Positions 1 to 7,563 are shown, numbered from the stretch's first letter. The stretch is DNA of 16,190 nucleotides from Chloroflexi bacterium UBA5189 (GCA_002413045.1 DHWF01000038.1:1-16190), one strand, 5' to 3'. The notes: a model not told the origin generated them from the sequence alone. Program-made: numbers and translations.

Positions 1-1970
1 GTCGTCGTGCTGGCCTTGTTGACACTGACTGTCGGCGAGGCAGTGACGGGTGATGACGTGAAAGTACTCGTTTGCGCCGTCGCGGGCGCGGTTGCTGGGC
101 CATAGTTGACCTTGAACGATTTGTTATTGGCGCAGCTGTACGTGATGTTCAGCGTCCATGGGCCCGTCCCGGTGATCGTTGTAAGAGAGGCTGACGCACA
201 ATCAACGTTGGTCACAGACGAGATCCCGGTCGGATTGGTCCAGTTGGCTGGGACGATGAGCGTGGCACTGGTCCCAGCAGACCCATTGCTCCCAGCAAAG
301 ATCCAAACAAAGCTGTTGCCGGTACTGCCGACCACAACGGCTGAACTTAAGGGAGTAACCGCAAAGTTGCTCGCGGCAGTCACGTACGGCCCGACGAACG
401 GCCCGCCGCCGATGGCCCCTGCAGGCTGAACGGCGGTCGCCGAGGTATCGGCGAGGGCGCGGGCGAAGTTCAGACGCCCATTCCCGGTCTGATCCGCAGT
501 CCCGACGGCATCGGCGGACTCGCCAAGCCGGTTGACGATTATCCCGTTCGTGGCACTCGAGTCGTTTGCGCGCAGCAAAGCGGCCGCAGCTGCCACTTCC
601 GCCGCGGAGGCAGACGTACCCGTGATCGACGCGTAGCCGCCGCCGACCGCGGTCGACTCGATGTCGGTGCCCGGGGCGCCGAGGAACGTGTCCTGGCCGT
701 AGTTGCTCGAGGAGTTGAGCGCGTCGGCTTGGTCCGTGTTCGAGACGCCGATGACGCCGCGATCGCCTGCCGGGTAGGTGTTCGTCGAGGAGCCGTCGTT
801 GCCGGTCGCGGCGACGACGACGACGTTGTGTGCCCATGCGTAGTCGACGGCCGCCTGGAGCGATGCCGAGAAGCCGGGGTTGCTGAACGCCATGAGGATG
901 ACGTCGGCGCCGTGGTCGACCGCGTACACGGTGCCGGCGATGACGTCGGAGTCCGAGCCGGTGCCATCGGCGCCGAGGACAGTGACGGGCATGACCTTGA
1001 CGCCCGCGTAGCCGACGCCCGCGATGCCCTGGCCGTTGTCGGCGAGGGCCGCGATGATGCCGGCCATGGCCGTGCCGTGGCCGTTCGGGTCGGTCGTGCC
1101 GTCAGAGCCGTCGAGGATGTTCGTCCCGGCGACGAGCTGCCCGGCAAGATCCGGATGCGAGGCATCGACGCCCGTGTCGAGGACGGCGACGACTGCATTG
1201 CCGCTCGGGTTCACGGTGCCGAAGGCCTGATCCCAGCCGATGACCGGCAGCGACCACTGGCTCGCGTAATCGGTATCGGACGGCGCGGCGCCGGCGTCGC
1301 GCCATGCATCTGCATCGACACGGACGACGATCGGGTTCGCGCGCAACGCGTCGATGACGGCGACGGCGTTCGACTGGAGGGCGGTGAAGGACTGCAGGTG
1401 GAGGACCGAGATCGCGTCGCCCGCGGTGGCGCCGGCATCGGACAGGGCCGCTGCGTGCTCAGCGGCAGAGGAGCCCGGCGTGAACGCAACGATGAAATGG
1501 AGGATCGGATCCGGCGCTGGAGCGGTTGGAGTCGGGGTGGGCGCAGGGGCGGGGGTATCCGTCGGCGCAGGCGGCGGCGTATCAGTCGGCGCGGGAGTAT
1601 CGGTGGGAGAGGGCGTCGCAGCGGGCCCATCGAAGGTCGTCGACAGCGAGGCGCCGGAGCTCTGCCCGGACGCAGAGACGGTGTACGTCCCAGGAACGCC
1701 GGTCGGCAGCGCGAACGAGTACGTGAGCGCGCCGTTTGCGTCGGTCTGGGCGGTGCCCGTGTTGACGTTCGAACCGTCGGGGGCCGTCGTCGACAGGTCG
1801 ACCGCCTCGTCGGCTCCGAAGTCCGCGCCGACGACGGTCACAACGCCGTCGGCCAGCGTGGCCGAGAGCGATGCGGGTGTCGATGCCGACACCATCCCTG
1901 GGATCACCAGGGTCGCGAGCAGCAGGAAAACCTGGAACGCCGCAATCAAGCGGGCGAATCGGCCGCGCAT
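1..1970 (-). CDS. Secreted subtilisin-like serine protease (S8), 3' end beyond window
   Basis: Exported S8 endopeptidase; 656 codons are visible and the reading frame runs off the left edge. Residues 1-29 are a Sec signal peptide (MRGRFARLIAAFQVFLLLAT...). Residues 30-112 look like an Ig/IPT-type beta domain, and 116-153 are a Pro/Thr-Asp linker. Residues 157-222 resemble an I9 propeptide/chaperone. The S8 catalytic domain is about 235-510. The triad is intact: D265 in VAVLDTGVDASHPDLAG, H298 in DPNGHGTAMAG and S453 in TGTSASAAEVAA, with N391 as oxyanion Asn in AATGNDGSS. The rest is a secreted Ig-like region rich in Ser, Thr and Asn. The start is supported by GGGGAGG (1986-1980) 9 nt before ATG. 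The catalytic Ser motif is GTSAS rather than the usual GTSMA. Base use changes in roughly the last 500 bp (see findings). Target unknown; a role in processing surface or nutrient proteins is inference. Confidence 0.95.
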   Translation of the reverse strand, partial: MRGRFARLIAAFQVFLLLATLVIPGMVSASTPASLSATLADGVVTVVGADFGADEAVDLSTTAPDGSNVNTGTAQTDANGALTYSFALPTGVPGTYTVSASGQSSGASLSTTFDGPAATPSPTDTPAPTDTPPPAPTDTPAPAPTPTPTAPAPDPILHFIVAFTPGSSAAEHAAALSDAGATAGDAISVLHLQSFTALQSNAVAVIDALRANPIVVRVDADAWRDAGAAPSDTDYASQWSLPVIGWDQAFGTVNPSGNAVVAVLDTGVDASHPDLAGQLVAGTNILDGSDGTTDPNGHGTAMAGIIAALADNGQGIAGVGYAGVKVMPVTVLGADGTGSDSDVIAGTVYAVDHGADVILMAFSNPGFSASLQAAVDYAWAHNVVVVAATGNDGSSTNTYPAGDRGVIGVSNTDQADALNSSSNYGQDTFLGAPGTDIESTAVGGGYASITGTSASAAEVAAAAALLRANDSSATNGIIVNRLGESADAVGTADQTGNGRLNFARALADTSATAVQPAGAIGGGPFVGPYVTAASNFAVTPLSSAVVVGSTGNSFVWIFAGSNGSAGTSATLIVPANWTNPTGISSVTNVDCASASLTTITGTGPWTLNITYSCANNKSFKVNYGPATAPATAQTSTFTSSPVTASPTVSVNKASTT
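1530..1620 (-). repeat. Short tandem repeat encoding Pro/Thr/Asp linker
   Basis: Three imperfect copies of a unit like ggNgtatcNgtcggcgc (plus-strand view) encode PTDTPAP-type repeats. They form the flexible linker between the N-terminal beta domain and the propeptide of the S8 protease. Such repeats can change copy number by slippage; a unit of 6 to 8 codons keeps frame. Confidence 0.6.
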
Positions 1971-2103
1971 GGACAGAGTCCTCCCCGGGGCACTAGGCCA
2001 GTTGTTCGCGCCAGCCGGGAAGATCGATTGATATGAGTGCGTTATGTCCGGCGGGCACATTCAGACGCTATTGAATTGATCCCGGATAGTACTCGCCGCC
2101 CAG

Positions 2104-2121
2104 ATAGGTGCTAGTACCTAT
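2104..2121. promoter_or_regulatory. Imperfect 18-bp palindrome upstream of the S8 gene
   Basis: ATAGGTGCTAGTACCTAT is symmetric at 8 of 9 pairs. It lies 134 bp upstream of the protease start, in a locally AT-richer patch (about 2025-2130) typical of a promoter region. A second TAGTAC core occurs exactly 25 bp away (2087-2092). It resembles an operator for a dimeric regulator. I found no convincing -10/-35 pair next to it, so the regulatory role is inference. Confidence 0.35.
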
Positions 2122-2133
2122 TTCCTTAGCCGT

Positions 2134-2147
2134 GTGCGCCGACGCAC
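2134..2147 (-). other. Small perfect hairpin between the HYR-protein and S8 genes
   Basis: GTGCG-TCGG-CGCAC (minus-strand reading) is a perfect 5-bp stem with a 4-nt loop. It lies about 105 bp after the stop of the upstream secreted-protein gene. No U-run follows, so it is at best a weak or factor-assisted terminator. The rest of the 282-bp spacer (1971-2252) holds no gene I can support. Confidence 0.2.
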
Positions 2148-2252
2148 CACCCGGTCCACCGCGTTCCCACCCGAACCGCACCGAGCGCCTCCGAACCGAC
2201 TCACCCATCGGTACTGGGCTGGCCGCGACGCCAGCGCGGATGGGCGAGGCCG

Positions 2253-4436
2253 CTACTTGACCTGGAACGTCGCGTGCAGCGAGCTCCCGTCGGCGGTCAC
2301 GATCGAGACGATCCAGCACGTGCCCGGGTTCGAGGGCACGTCCCACTTGACCAGGTACTGGCCCGAGTTGGAGTCATTGCGGACGGTCGAGCCCTTCGAC
2401 ACTGGAGCGAGCGCAGTTAGACCGAGCGGCGCGGACGTCCCGCAGCTGGCTGGCGTCTGCAGCAACATCGCGACGGCATCGAGGCCAGTGAGCTGGGTCG
2501 AGCCGGCGAAGATCTCGAACTTGAGGTTGACCGTCGAACCGCCCTTGACCACGTTCGTTGCGGTCATCGAAACCGGGTTGTCGAAGCCGAGCAGCGTCCA
2601 CGGCAGGACCGTGTACGCGAGACCGATGGAGCTGGCGTTGCCGGCGTTGTCGGTCGCGCGACCGGTGATGAGGTGCGGACCAACCAGGTTCGAATATCCG
2701 GTCACCGCGCAACTCGCGAGGCCGGAAAGCCCGTCGGACGCGGTACAGGCGCTTGGCCCGGCAGGGACCGATCCGAAGACGTACGACGCACCGCCGATCA
2801 GGCCGCCACCCACGAACGCGAGGCCGGTCGGCGCCGTCAGGTCGACCGCAACGCCCGCGACGGAGGTCGTGCTCGAGTTGCCTGCGACATCAATTGCCGT
2901 TCCGCTGGCGCTCTGCCCGGACCCCTCGCCGAAGGTGTGCGGCGCCGAGCAGCTGGCGATCCCCGATCCCCCGTCACCACAGGCGTAGGTCACCGTCGGC
3001 GCGCCCGTGGCAGCGTTCCACCAGTCGGTGGACGCGTCGGGATCCGGTGAGAGCGAGGCGCTGATGGTCGGCGGCGTCTGGTCGACGTGGAAGGTCGCAC
3101 TGTCGGCGGCATGGTTGCCGGCACCATCGGTTGCGGCACACGAAATCGCGTGCGAGCCATCGCCGACCACGAACGAGCCGCCCGTCGGGGTGAGCGCGCC
3201 GACGTCGACTCCGTTGTCCTTGCAGGTGAGGCTGGTGACGCCGACGAGGTCGTTCGTCGAGACATCGATGGTGACGCCGGGCGTCCCGTCGTTCGAGGCG
3301 GCGTTGTACCAGCCGGCACCGCTGTCGCTCTCGGAAGTCGTGACCGAGACGCCTGGGTCCGTCGTGTCGACGACCCGGACGGTGAAGCTGTCGGTGTCCG
3401 AAAGCCCACCGGAGTCAGTCACGGAACAATTGACGGTCGTATCACCCAGCGCAAAGGCGCTGCCCGACGTCGGGGCACAGGTCGGGGTCGGGTCGGGCTC
3501 GTCCTCGGCGTCGCTCGCCGACACCGCGAAGGTCACCGCCGCGCCGGCCGGCGACGTGGCCTCGGCGACCACCGGGCTCGCCGGCACGGTCAGCACCGGC
3601 GGCGTGTTCGAGGGCGTGACGGAGATCGTGTCGAGGTCACTGCTCGTCGTGTAGAAGCTGTTGCCGACGAACGTCGTGCGGAGCTTGAACGTGCCGCCCG
3701 ACGCCGGGAGCAGCAGTGTTGGCGAACCGGTGGTCGATCCACCCCCGGCCAGGAATGCGCTCACGGGCCCAGCAACGCTCGTGGTATTCGTCGAGTCGAA
3801 CAGCTCGAAGGTCACGAGATTGGTGCCGGCAAGGTTGGCGTCCGGCGAGAAGATGCCGGTGCCGGCCGACTGCCCGCGGTCCTGGTCGACGACGCTCGCC
3901 GACAGGGCGAGCGGCGTATTGCCCATGCCGGCGACGGGACCGCCATAGGTGGTCGTCGTCGATTCGGGGACAATCGTGATCCCGCCGAGCAGGACGAGCT
4001 GGCCGCCGGAGATCGTCGTCGTCAGGCCGATGTCGTACACCCCGGGCGCGACCGTGGCGCCCAGCGCCCGGCCGGCCTTCCAGGTGAGCTGGAAGCCCTG
4101 CGAGCACGTGGTCGGGCAGCCACCGGGATCGTCGGTGAAGTTGAACGAGGTCGCCACGGTCCCCACGTTCGTGAAGGTCGCACCACCGGAGGGCCGGATC
4201 GAGAACGTCGCGGATCGGCTCTGGACGGCGGTCGGGCACACGGACGTGTCGTCGTTCATGCACGTATATGTGCCGTGGAGGACGACGAAGTCGCTGTAGG
4301 CGACGGTCGAGAGGCTCGGTGAATCGAGCGTGAATCCGAGGGTCGCCGCCGCGACTGCGTTGGGCACGATGAGGGCCCCGGCGAGCAGGATCGCCTGTGC
4401 CGGCACGGCAATCCGCGCGAGGGTTCGACCGCGCAT
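2253..4436 (-). CDS. Secreted multi-domain Ig/HYR protein with C-terminal PxKF domain
   Basis: A 727-aa exported protein with a signal peptide at 1-30 (ending PNAVAA). Residues 31-275 are beta-rich with few cysteines. Residues 277-357 are a HYR (hyalin repeat) domain, from NTPPVLTVPASPVVAE through GDTTVNCSVTDSGG to FTVRVVD. Three bacterial Ig-like units follow (358-452, 453-532, 533-611), each with a TDxAGN-type motif and a Cys pair. Residues 612-727 match the PxKF domain: VVKGGSTVNLKFEI, SGQYLVKWDV, GTCWIVSI and a terminal ATFQVK. No membrane anchor or sorting motif is seen, so it is probably released or held non-covalently. The ATG at 4436 has GAGGAGG (4451-4445) 8 nt upstream; the open frame extends 93 codons further upstream but lacks a signal peptide there. 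Likely adhesive or structural; ligand unknown. Confidence 0.9.
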   Translation of the reverse strand: MRGRTLARIAVPAQAILLAGALIVPNAVAAATLGFTLDSPSLSTVAYSDFVVLHGTYTCMNDDTSVCPTAVQSRSATFSIRPSGGATFTNVGTVATSFNFTDDPGGCPTTCSQGFQLTWKAGRALGATVAPGVYDIGLTTTISGGQLVLLGGITIVPESTTTTYGGPVAGMGNTPLALSASVVDQDRGQSAGTGIFSPDANLAGTNLVTFELFDSTNTTSVAGPVSAFLAGGGSTTGSPTLLLPASGGTFKLRTTFVGNSFYTTSSDLDTISVTPSNTPPVLTVPASPVVAEATSPAGAAVTFAVSASDAEDEPDPTPTCAPTSGSAFALGDTTVNCSVTDSGGLSDTDSFTVRVVDTTDPGVSVTTSESDSGAGWYNAASNDGTPGVTIDVSTNDLVGVTSLTCKDNGVDVGALTPTGGSFVVGDGSHAISCAATDGAGNHAADSATFHVDQTPPTISASLSPDPDASTDWWNAATGAPTVTYACGDGGSGIASCSAPHTFGEGSGQSASGTAIDVAGNSSTTSVAGVAVDLTAPTGLAFVGGGLIGGASYVFGSVPAGPSACTASDGLSGLASCAVTGYSNLVGPHLITGRATDNAGNASSIGLAYTVLPWTLLGFDNPVSMTATNVVKGGSTVNLKFEIFAGSTQLTGLDAVAMLLQTPASCGTSAPLGLTALAPVSKGSTVRNDSNSGQYLVKWDVPSNPGTCWIVSIVTADGSSLHATFQVK

Positions 4437-4489
4437 CGGATGCGCCTCCTCAAGCGCCCGAGCCCCGGTGGCCGGGTCCTGCCCGTAGT

Positions 4490-4521
4490 GGGCCATGACC
4501 AATGCGCCCGGCCAATGGCCC
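4490..4521. promoter_or_regulatory. Inverted repeat in the divergent spacer HYR-protein / TIR gene
   Basis: GGGCCAT (4490-4496) and ATGGCCC (4515-4521) form a 7-bp inverted repeat with an 18-nt spacer, in the 208-bp region between the two divergent starts (4436 minus, 4645 plus). It could be an operator or an mRNA hairpin. If translation of the TIR gene began at ATG 4495 this repeat would be coding, which I consider less likely. Confidence 0.25.
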
Positions 4522-4617
4522 GGAGGTACGCGGCAGTCCTCTGCATCCACGCACCACCCAGATCGAACTCGCGGCGGCGTGATCGGGGTACCACCTCGCG
4601 GACACCCAATCGGCTGG

Positions 4618-4637
4618 GCTAGGATCACGCCGGGAGG
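4618..4637 (+). promoter_or_regulatory. Probable -10 box and Shine-Dalgarno of the TIR gene
   Basis: GCTAGGAT (4618-4625) resembles the GCTAGAAT -10 element of uvrB in this window. It would place the RNA start near 4631. GGGAGG (4632-4637) follows, 7 nt before an in-frame CTG (4645) that begins the TIR domain exactly (LTRDVFISHSS). This layout favours the short protein over the upstream ATG 4495 or GTG 4579, neither of which has a Shine-Dalgarno. No good -35 hexamer is visible. Confidence 0.4.
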
Positions 4638-4644
4638 CCCCGGA

Positions 4645-6300
4645 CTGACGCGCGACGTCTTCATCAGCCACAGCTCCGACGACGCCGATTCTGCTCGCGC
4701 CCTGCGGACGATCATCGAAGGCGCCGGCTATTCGTGCTGGATGGCGCCCGACGACATCGTCGGCACGGGAACGTGGACGGAGCAGATCCTCGGGGCCATT
4801 GCCGACAGCAAGGCGATGATCGTGCTGATCTCGACCGCGTCGAACCGGTCGCCCCACGTGTCGCGAGAGGTCAACCTGGCGCTCGGCAAGGGCCGTGCGG
4901 TCCTGCCGATCCGCATCGAGGACGTCCCGCCGCAGGGCTCGCTCGAGTACCTGCTCTCGCTCGTCCAGCGGGTCGACGCCTTCCCACCGCCGATCACGGA
5001 CCATCGCGACCGGGTCATGCACCGGCTCGGGACGATCGTCCAGCCCGGCGACGCAGCGCGTGTGGCGCCGCCGCCACCGCCACCACCCGCCGCGCTGACA
5101 CGGGACGCGTACGTTCCCGTCCCGACTACGCCGCCGAGATCGGCCCAGACCAGCGGCGGCTTCGGCCAGCGTTCGGCGATCCTCGTCGGCGGCGCCATCG
5201 TCATCGTCGTGTTGGCGCTCGTCGCATCCTCGGTGATCTTCAAGGCACCGAGCGAAACGCCCGGCCCGACGCAGGCTGCTTTTTCCACGAGCGGCGCGGG
5301 AGCGACGGCCTTCGCGACCCCCGGAGCCACCGGCAGCGGGGCCACATCCGGCGCGCTCTCGAGTGACGAGTTGAACGCGCAAGCGCGTCTCCCGGTGATC
5401 GATCCCGGCACGACCGGCTGCTCCTCCTGGATCGCCGCCCCGGGTGGCGCCGACGTCCTGTCACCCAGCGGCTATGCGACCTCCCTCGCGCGCATCACCT
5501 GCTCGGCTCCGAGCGCCGGGGGCCCGCCGACGCGCTACGCGATGTACCCGACCAAGGAGGCGCTCGACGCCGACTTCGCCTCGATCATGACCGGCCAGGG
5601 CGTCGCGAGTGGGGGCGCCTGCACCAGCGCGATCCCCGCGAACGCCGGCTGGAACTTCCCCGCCTTCCCGACCGCGGGCGATCTCGCCTGCTATGCGCGC
5701 GGAAGCGGCGTCCAGTACGTGTGGACCGATCACGATCTGCGGATCCTCGGCCAGTGGCTGGCGCCGGACAACGCGACCGGTCTCGCGTTCTGGCGCCAAT
5801 GGGAGCAGGCCCGGAACCCCGCGGAGCAGGCCCTCGTTGCCGCGATCCCGACGACGATCGATGGCGTCGGGTCGGGGGCCGCGTGCGTCCGCGCCGCGGA
5901 CGACTACTACCCCACGGCCCTCGCCATCGTCTCGTGCCCACGAGCCGATGGCGGGAACGCCGTGTTCTACGCCGCCTTCACGCCCGCCGACGCCTTTCCG
6001 GACGACCCGATGACGACGCTCTTCTTCTCGATCATGAACGGCGGCGGCGTCCCGGCCGACACGTCGACCGGCTGCTACGAATCGTCGTTCGGGCGGTACA
6101 CGTGGGGTTACAAGCAGACCGACGGCACGATTGGTCCGAAGCAGGGCTACCTGGGCTGCTACCAGCGCACCGACACGGAGCCCGCGACCGCCCAGATCGT
6201 GTGGACGTTCAATCGGACCGCGGTGATGGGACTCTGGAACGCGCCCGACGTCGACACCGCGACCAAGCTGTTCGACAGCTGGATCACCGCCGTCAAGTAG
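4645..6300 (+). CDS. Membrane-anchored TIR-domain protein with duplicated external Cys-rich domain
   Basis: A 551-aa protein read from CTG 4645; alternatives are GTG 4579 and ATG 4495. Residues 3-113 are a TIR domain: TRDVFISHSSDDADSA, the WMAPDD loop, AMIVLIST, then SNRSPHVSREVNLAL. There E75 (codon 4867-4869) aligns with the catalytic Glu of NAD-cleaving TIRs. A linker with seven prolines (142-148) leads to one membrane helix (178-199). A Gly/Ser/Thr/Ala stretch and two tandem copies of a domain of roughly 140 residues (about 249-390 and 391-551) follow. Each copy has four matching cysteines, as in ITCSA/VSCPR and DLACY/YLGCY, and a shared FWRQW/FDSW-type end. The paired cysteines suggest disulphides outside the cell, so the TIR faces the cytosol and the repeats sense the exterior. 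The gene converges on the SLOG-SLATT operon, with 22 bp between stops. NADase activity and signalling are inferred; it could also be a scaffold TIR. Confidence 0.92.
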   Translation: MTRDVFISHSSDDADSARALRTIIEGAGYSCWMAPDDIVGTGTWTEQILGAIADSKAMIVLISTASNRSPHVSREVNLALGKGRAVLPIRIEDVPPQGSLEYLLSLVQRVDAFPPPITDHRDRVMHRLGTIVQPGDAARVAPPPPPPPAALTRDAYVPVPTTPPRSAQTSGGFGQRSAILVGGAIVIVVLALVASSVIFKAPSETPGPTQAAFSTSGAGATAFATPGATGSGATSGALSSDELNAQARLPVIDPGTTGCSSWIAAPGGADVLSPSGYATSLARITCSAPSAGGPPTRYAMYPTKEALDADFASIMTGQGVASGGACTSAIPANAGWNFPAFPTAGDLACYARGSGVQYVWTDHDLRILGQWLAPDNATGLAFWRQWEQARNPAEQALVAAIPTTIDGVGSGAACVRAADDYYPTALAIVSCPRADGGNAVFYAAFTPADAFPDDPMTTLFFSIMNGGGVPADTSTGCYESSFGRYTWGYKQTDGTIGPKQGYLGCYQRTDTEPATAQIVWTFNRTAVMGLWNAPDVDTATKLFDSWITAVK

Positions 6301-6325
6301 GCCGGGCCCTCACGTACGCCGGCTA
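6298..6325. terminator. Possible bidirectional hairpin between convergent stops
   Basis: TAGGCCGG (6298-6305) pairs with CCGGCTA (6319-6325) apart from one bulged G. The stem contains the stop codons of both converging genes. No U-runs are present. It may act as a shared weak terminator; confidence is low because 4 of 7 pairs are GC pairs expected often by chance in this genome. Confidence 0.3.
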
Positions 6326-6901
6326 GGCGACCACTTCGTGGTGGCGGCCCGCCTCTGGATCGTCGCCGGCCATCGTACCGAGATAGCCCTCGACGTCCTC
6401 GTTGAGGGTGTCCTCGACGCGCTCGGTGAACGTCGCGAACGCCGCCTCGTGGCTCGGGTAGCGGCGGAACGCACCGTTCAGGAGGAGGTACTGCCAGCCG
6501 AGGGTCTTCAGCAGCTCGGCGGTGCGGCGGTAATGGCGCCACCGGTCGCCGAACTTGAGCACCTCTTCGGTTCCGGCGCAGATCGCGACGAGGAGGCTGA
6601 CCGCGAAGGCGAGGAACCGGATGACGTCAACCGGGATGCCGCCGAGCCAGCTGATCGTCGGGTCATGCGTCGTCAGCAGGATCGTGACGAGCGCCGGCGT
6701 GAGCGCGCCGCCGACCACGACGGGCAGGCGGTACAGGAGGAACCGCCGCCGCGCGCGCCGCGCCTGGGCGCCCATCCAGGTCACCTGGTCGAGCCAGCGC
6801 TCCCGCAACAGACCTTTCTGGAACGGCGTGATGTCGATCGACTCGAGGATCGCCTCGAGGCGCTCTTTCGAGCTCGATCGGCCAGCCGGCGAAGCCGTCA
6901 T
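6323..6901 (-). CDS. SLATT-family (DUF4231) two-helix membrane protein
   Basis: A 192-aa protein of the SLATT superfamily (SMODS- and SLOG-associating 2TM effector), family DUF4231. An N-terminal amphipathic, basic region (1-53, ending AQARRARRR) precedes TM1 (about 54-77) and TM2 (about 88-110). The family C-terminal helix follows: FGDRWRHYRRTAELLKTLGWQYLL, then GAFRRYPSHEAAFATFTERVEDTLNEDVEGYL. These W..YR..AE.L and F..RVE..L..E patterns are the hallmark of the family. ATG 6901 overlaps the SLOG stop as ATGA (6898-6901), which indicates translational coupling. SLATT proteins are predicted, from computational work on bacterial nucleotide-dependent conflict systems, to form pores or perturb membranes when a partner nucleotide sensor is triggered. 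Here the partner is the adjacent SLOG protein. Pore formation is not visible from sequence. Confidence 0.9.
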   Translation of the reverse strand: MTASPAGRSSSKERLEAILESIDITPFQKGLLRERWLDQVTWMGAQARRARRRFLLYRLPVVVGGALTPALVTILLTTHDPTISWLGGIPVDVIRFLAFAVSLLVAICAGTEEVLKFGDRWRHYRRTAELLKTLGWQYLLLNGAFRRYPSHEAAFATFTERVEDTLNEDVEGYLGTMAGDDPEAGRHHEVVA

Positions 6902-7563
6902 CGGTCCATCCCTCGCTCGAGTGCGGCCGCGATCGCGGCCTCGTCCGCGGTCAGCGGAATCACGCGCAGTCTGCCCGATGCGCGCAAGCCCTCGTCAGCG
7001 ACGAGCGCGTCTGCGGCCAGCTCGTCGGCGGCGCGGCCGCTGCCGGCAACGGCCACGACCGTGTGACCGGCACCGAGCCGCTGGCGCGCCTCGTCGAGGG
7101 CGAGGTTGCCGCCGTTCACGATGATGGTCGGGGCAGCGCCGCCGGCAAGGTGATCGGCTGCCGCGAACAGCCACGGCGTCTCCTCGCCGAACCGGCTGCC
7201 CGGCACGAGCACCACTAGCGTGTGATCGCGCGCGACCTCGATCGGTGCGCCGGTGCGCGTCGGGCGCGAGAAGGCGAGCGCCGGCGCGACCCCGATCAGG
7301 CGGAACGTTCCCCCGATGCCGGTGCGCGCCTCGGCGATCAGGCGCATGACCCCGCTGTCGGTCCCGCCGTCGACCACTGCCGATCCCGTGCGCTCGAGGT
7401 AGCCCGCGAGGATCCCGAAGAATGCGCGGAGCCCGCCCTCGAGACCCCCCTCGGTGAAGTCCGCCCCGCCGATGAGGATCACGGTCCGGCCGCTGTCGGC
7501 GGCAGGACCCAACGCCTCCGTCAGCTCGGCCATGGACGCGATGACAAGCACCGATTCGGGCAT
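6898..7563 (-). CDS. TRPM-type SLOG (LSDAT) nucleotide-sensor protein
   Basis: A Rossmann-like SLOG protein of the 'SLOG in TRPM, prokaryote' (LSDAT) type. Counting from ATG 7563, the motifs in order are a VILIGGADF strand-loop (29-37) and AVVDGGTDSGVM (62-73), matching the TRPM GGTNTGVM-like loop. DHTLVVLVPGSRFGEETPW (113-131) corresponds to the TRPM FILVD-GT-x-GxE loop. APTIIVNGG (144-152) and TVVAVAGSGRAADELAADA (168-186) match the TRPM VVVEGG and GSGRAADxxA loops. Such domains bind nucleotides such as ADP-ribose derivatives. An alternative ATG at 7590 adds nine residues. Neither start has a Shine-Dalgarno, but TATCCT (7577-7572) lies 8 nt before ATG 7563, consistent with a near-leaderless mRNA. 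It is first in an operon with the SLATT gene and likely gates it. An LOG-type hydrolase role is less likely, since the PGGxGTxxE motif of LOG enzymes is absent. Confidence 0.85.
   Translation of the reverse strand: MPESVLVIASMAELTEALGPAADSGRTVILIGGADFTEGGLEGGLRAFFGILAGYLERTGSAVVDGGTDSGVMRLIAEARTGIGGTFRLIGVAPALAFSRPTRTGAPIEVARDHTLVVLVPGSRFGEETPWLFAAADHLAGGAAPTIIVNGGNLALDEARQRLGAGHTVVAVAGSGRAADELAADALVADEGLRASGRLRVIPLTADEAAIAAALERGMDR

Noticed and set aside
1530..1620. Possible CRISPR-like repeat array
   Set aside because: Units are short, adjacent, without unique spacers, and encode the PTDTPAP linker in frame.
729..2036. 435-codon plus-strand open frame opposite the S8 protease
   Set aside because: Arg/Gly/Asp-rich shadow of the minus-strand protease, which has a full catalytic triad, signal peptide and Shine-Dalgarno.
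2068..2346. 92-codon minus-strand open frame in the spacer before the S8 gene
   Set aside because: Half overlaps the HYR/PxKF gene end, no Shine-Dalgarno and no recognisable domain; the spacer looks regulatory.
4437..4715. 93-residue N-terminal extension of the HYR/PxKF protein
   Set aside because: It would bury the signal peptide and cross the divergent TIR promoter; ATG 4436 has an ideal Shine-Dalgarno.
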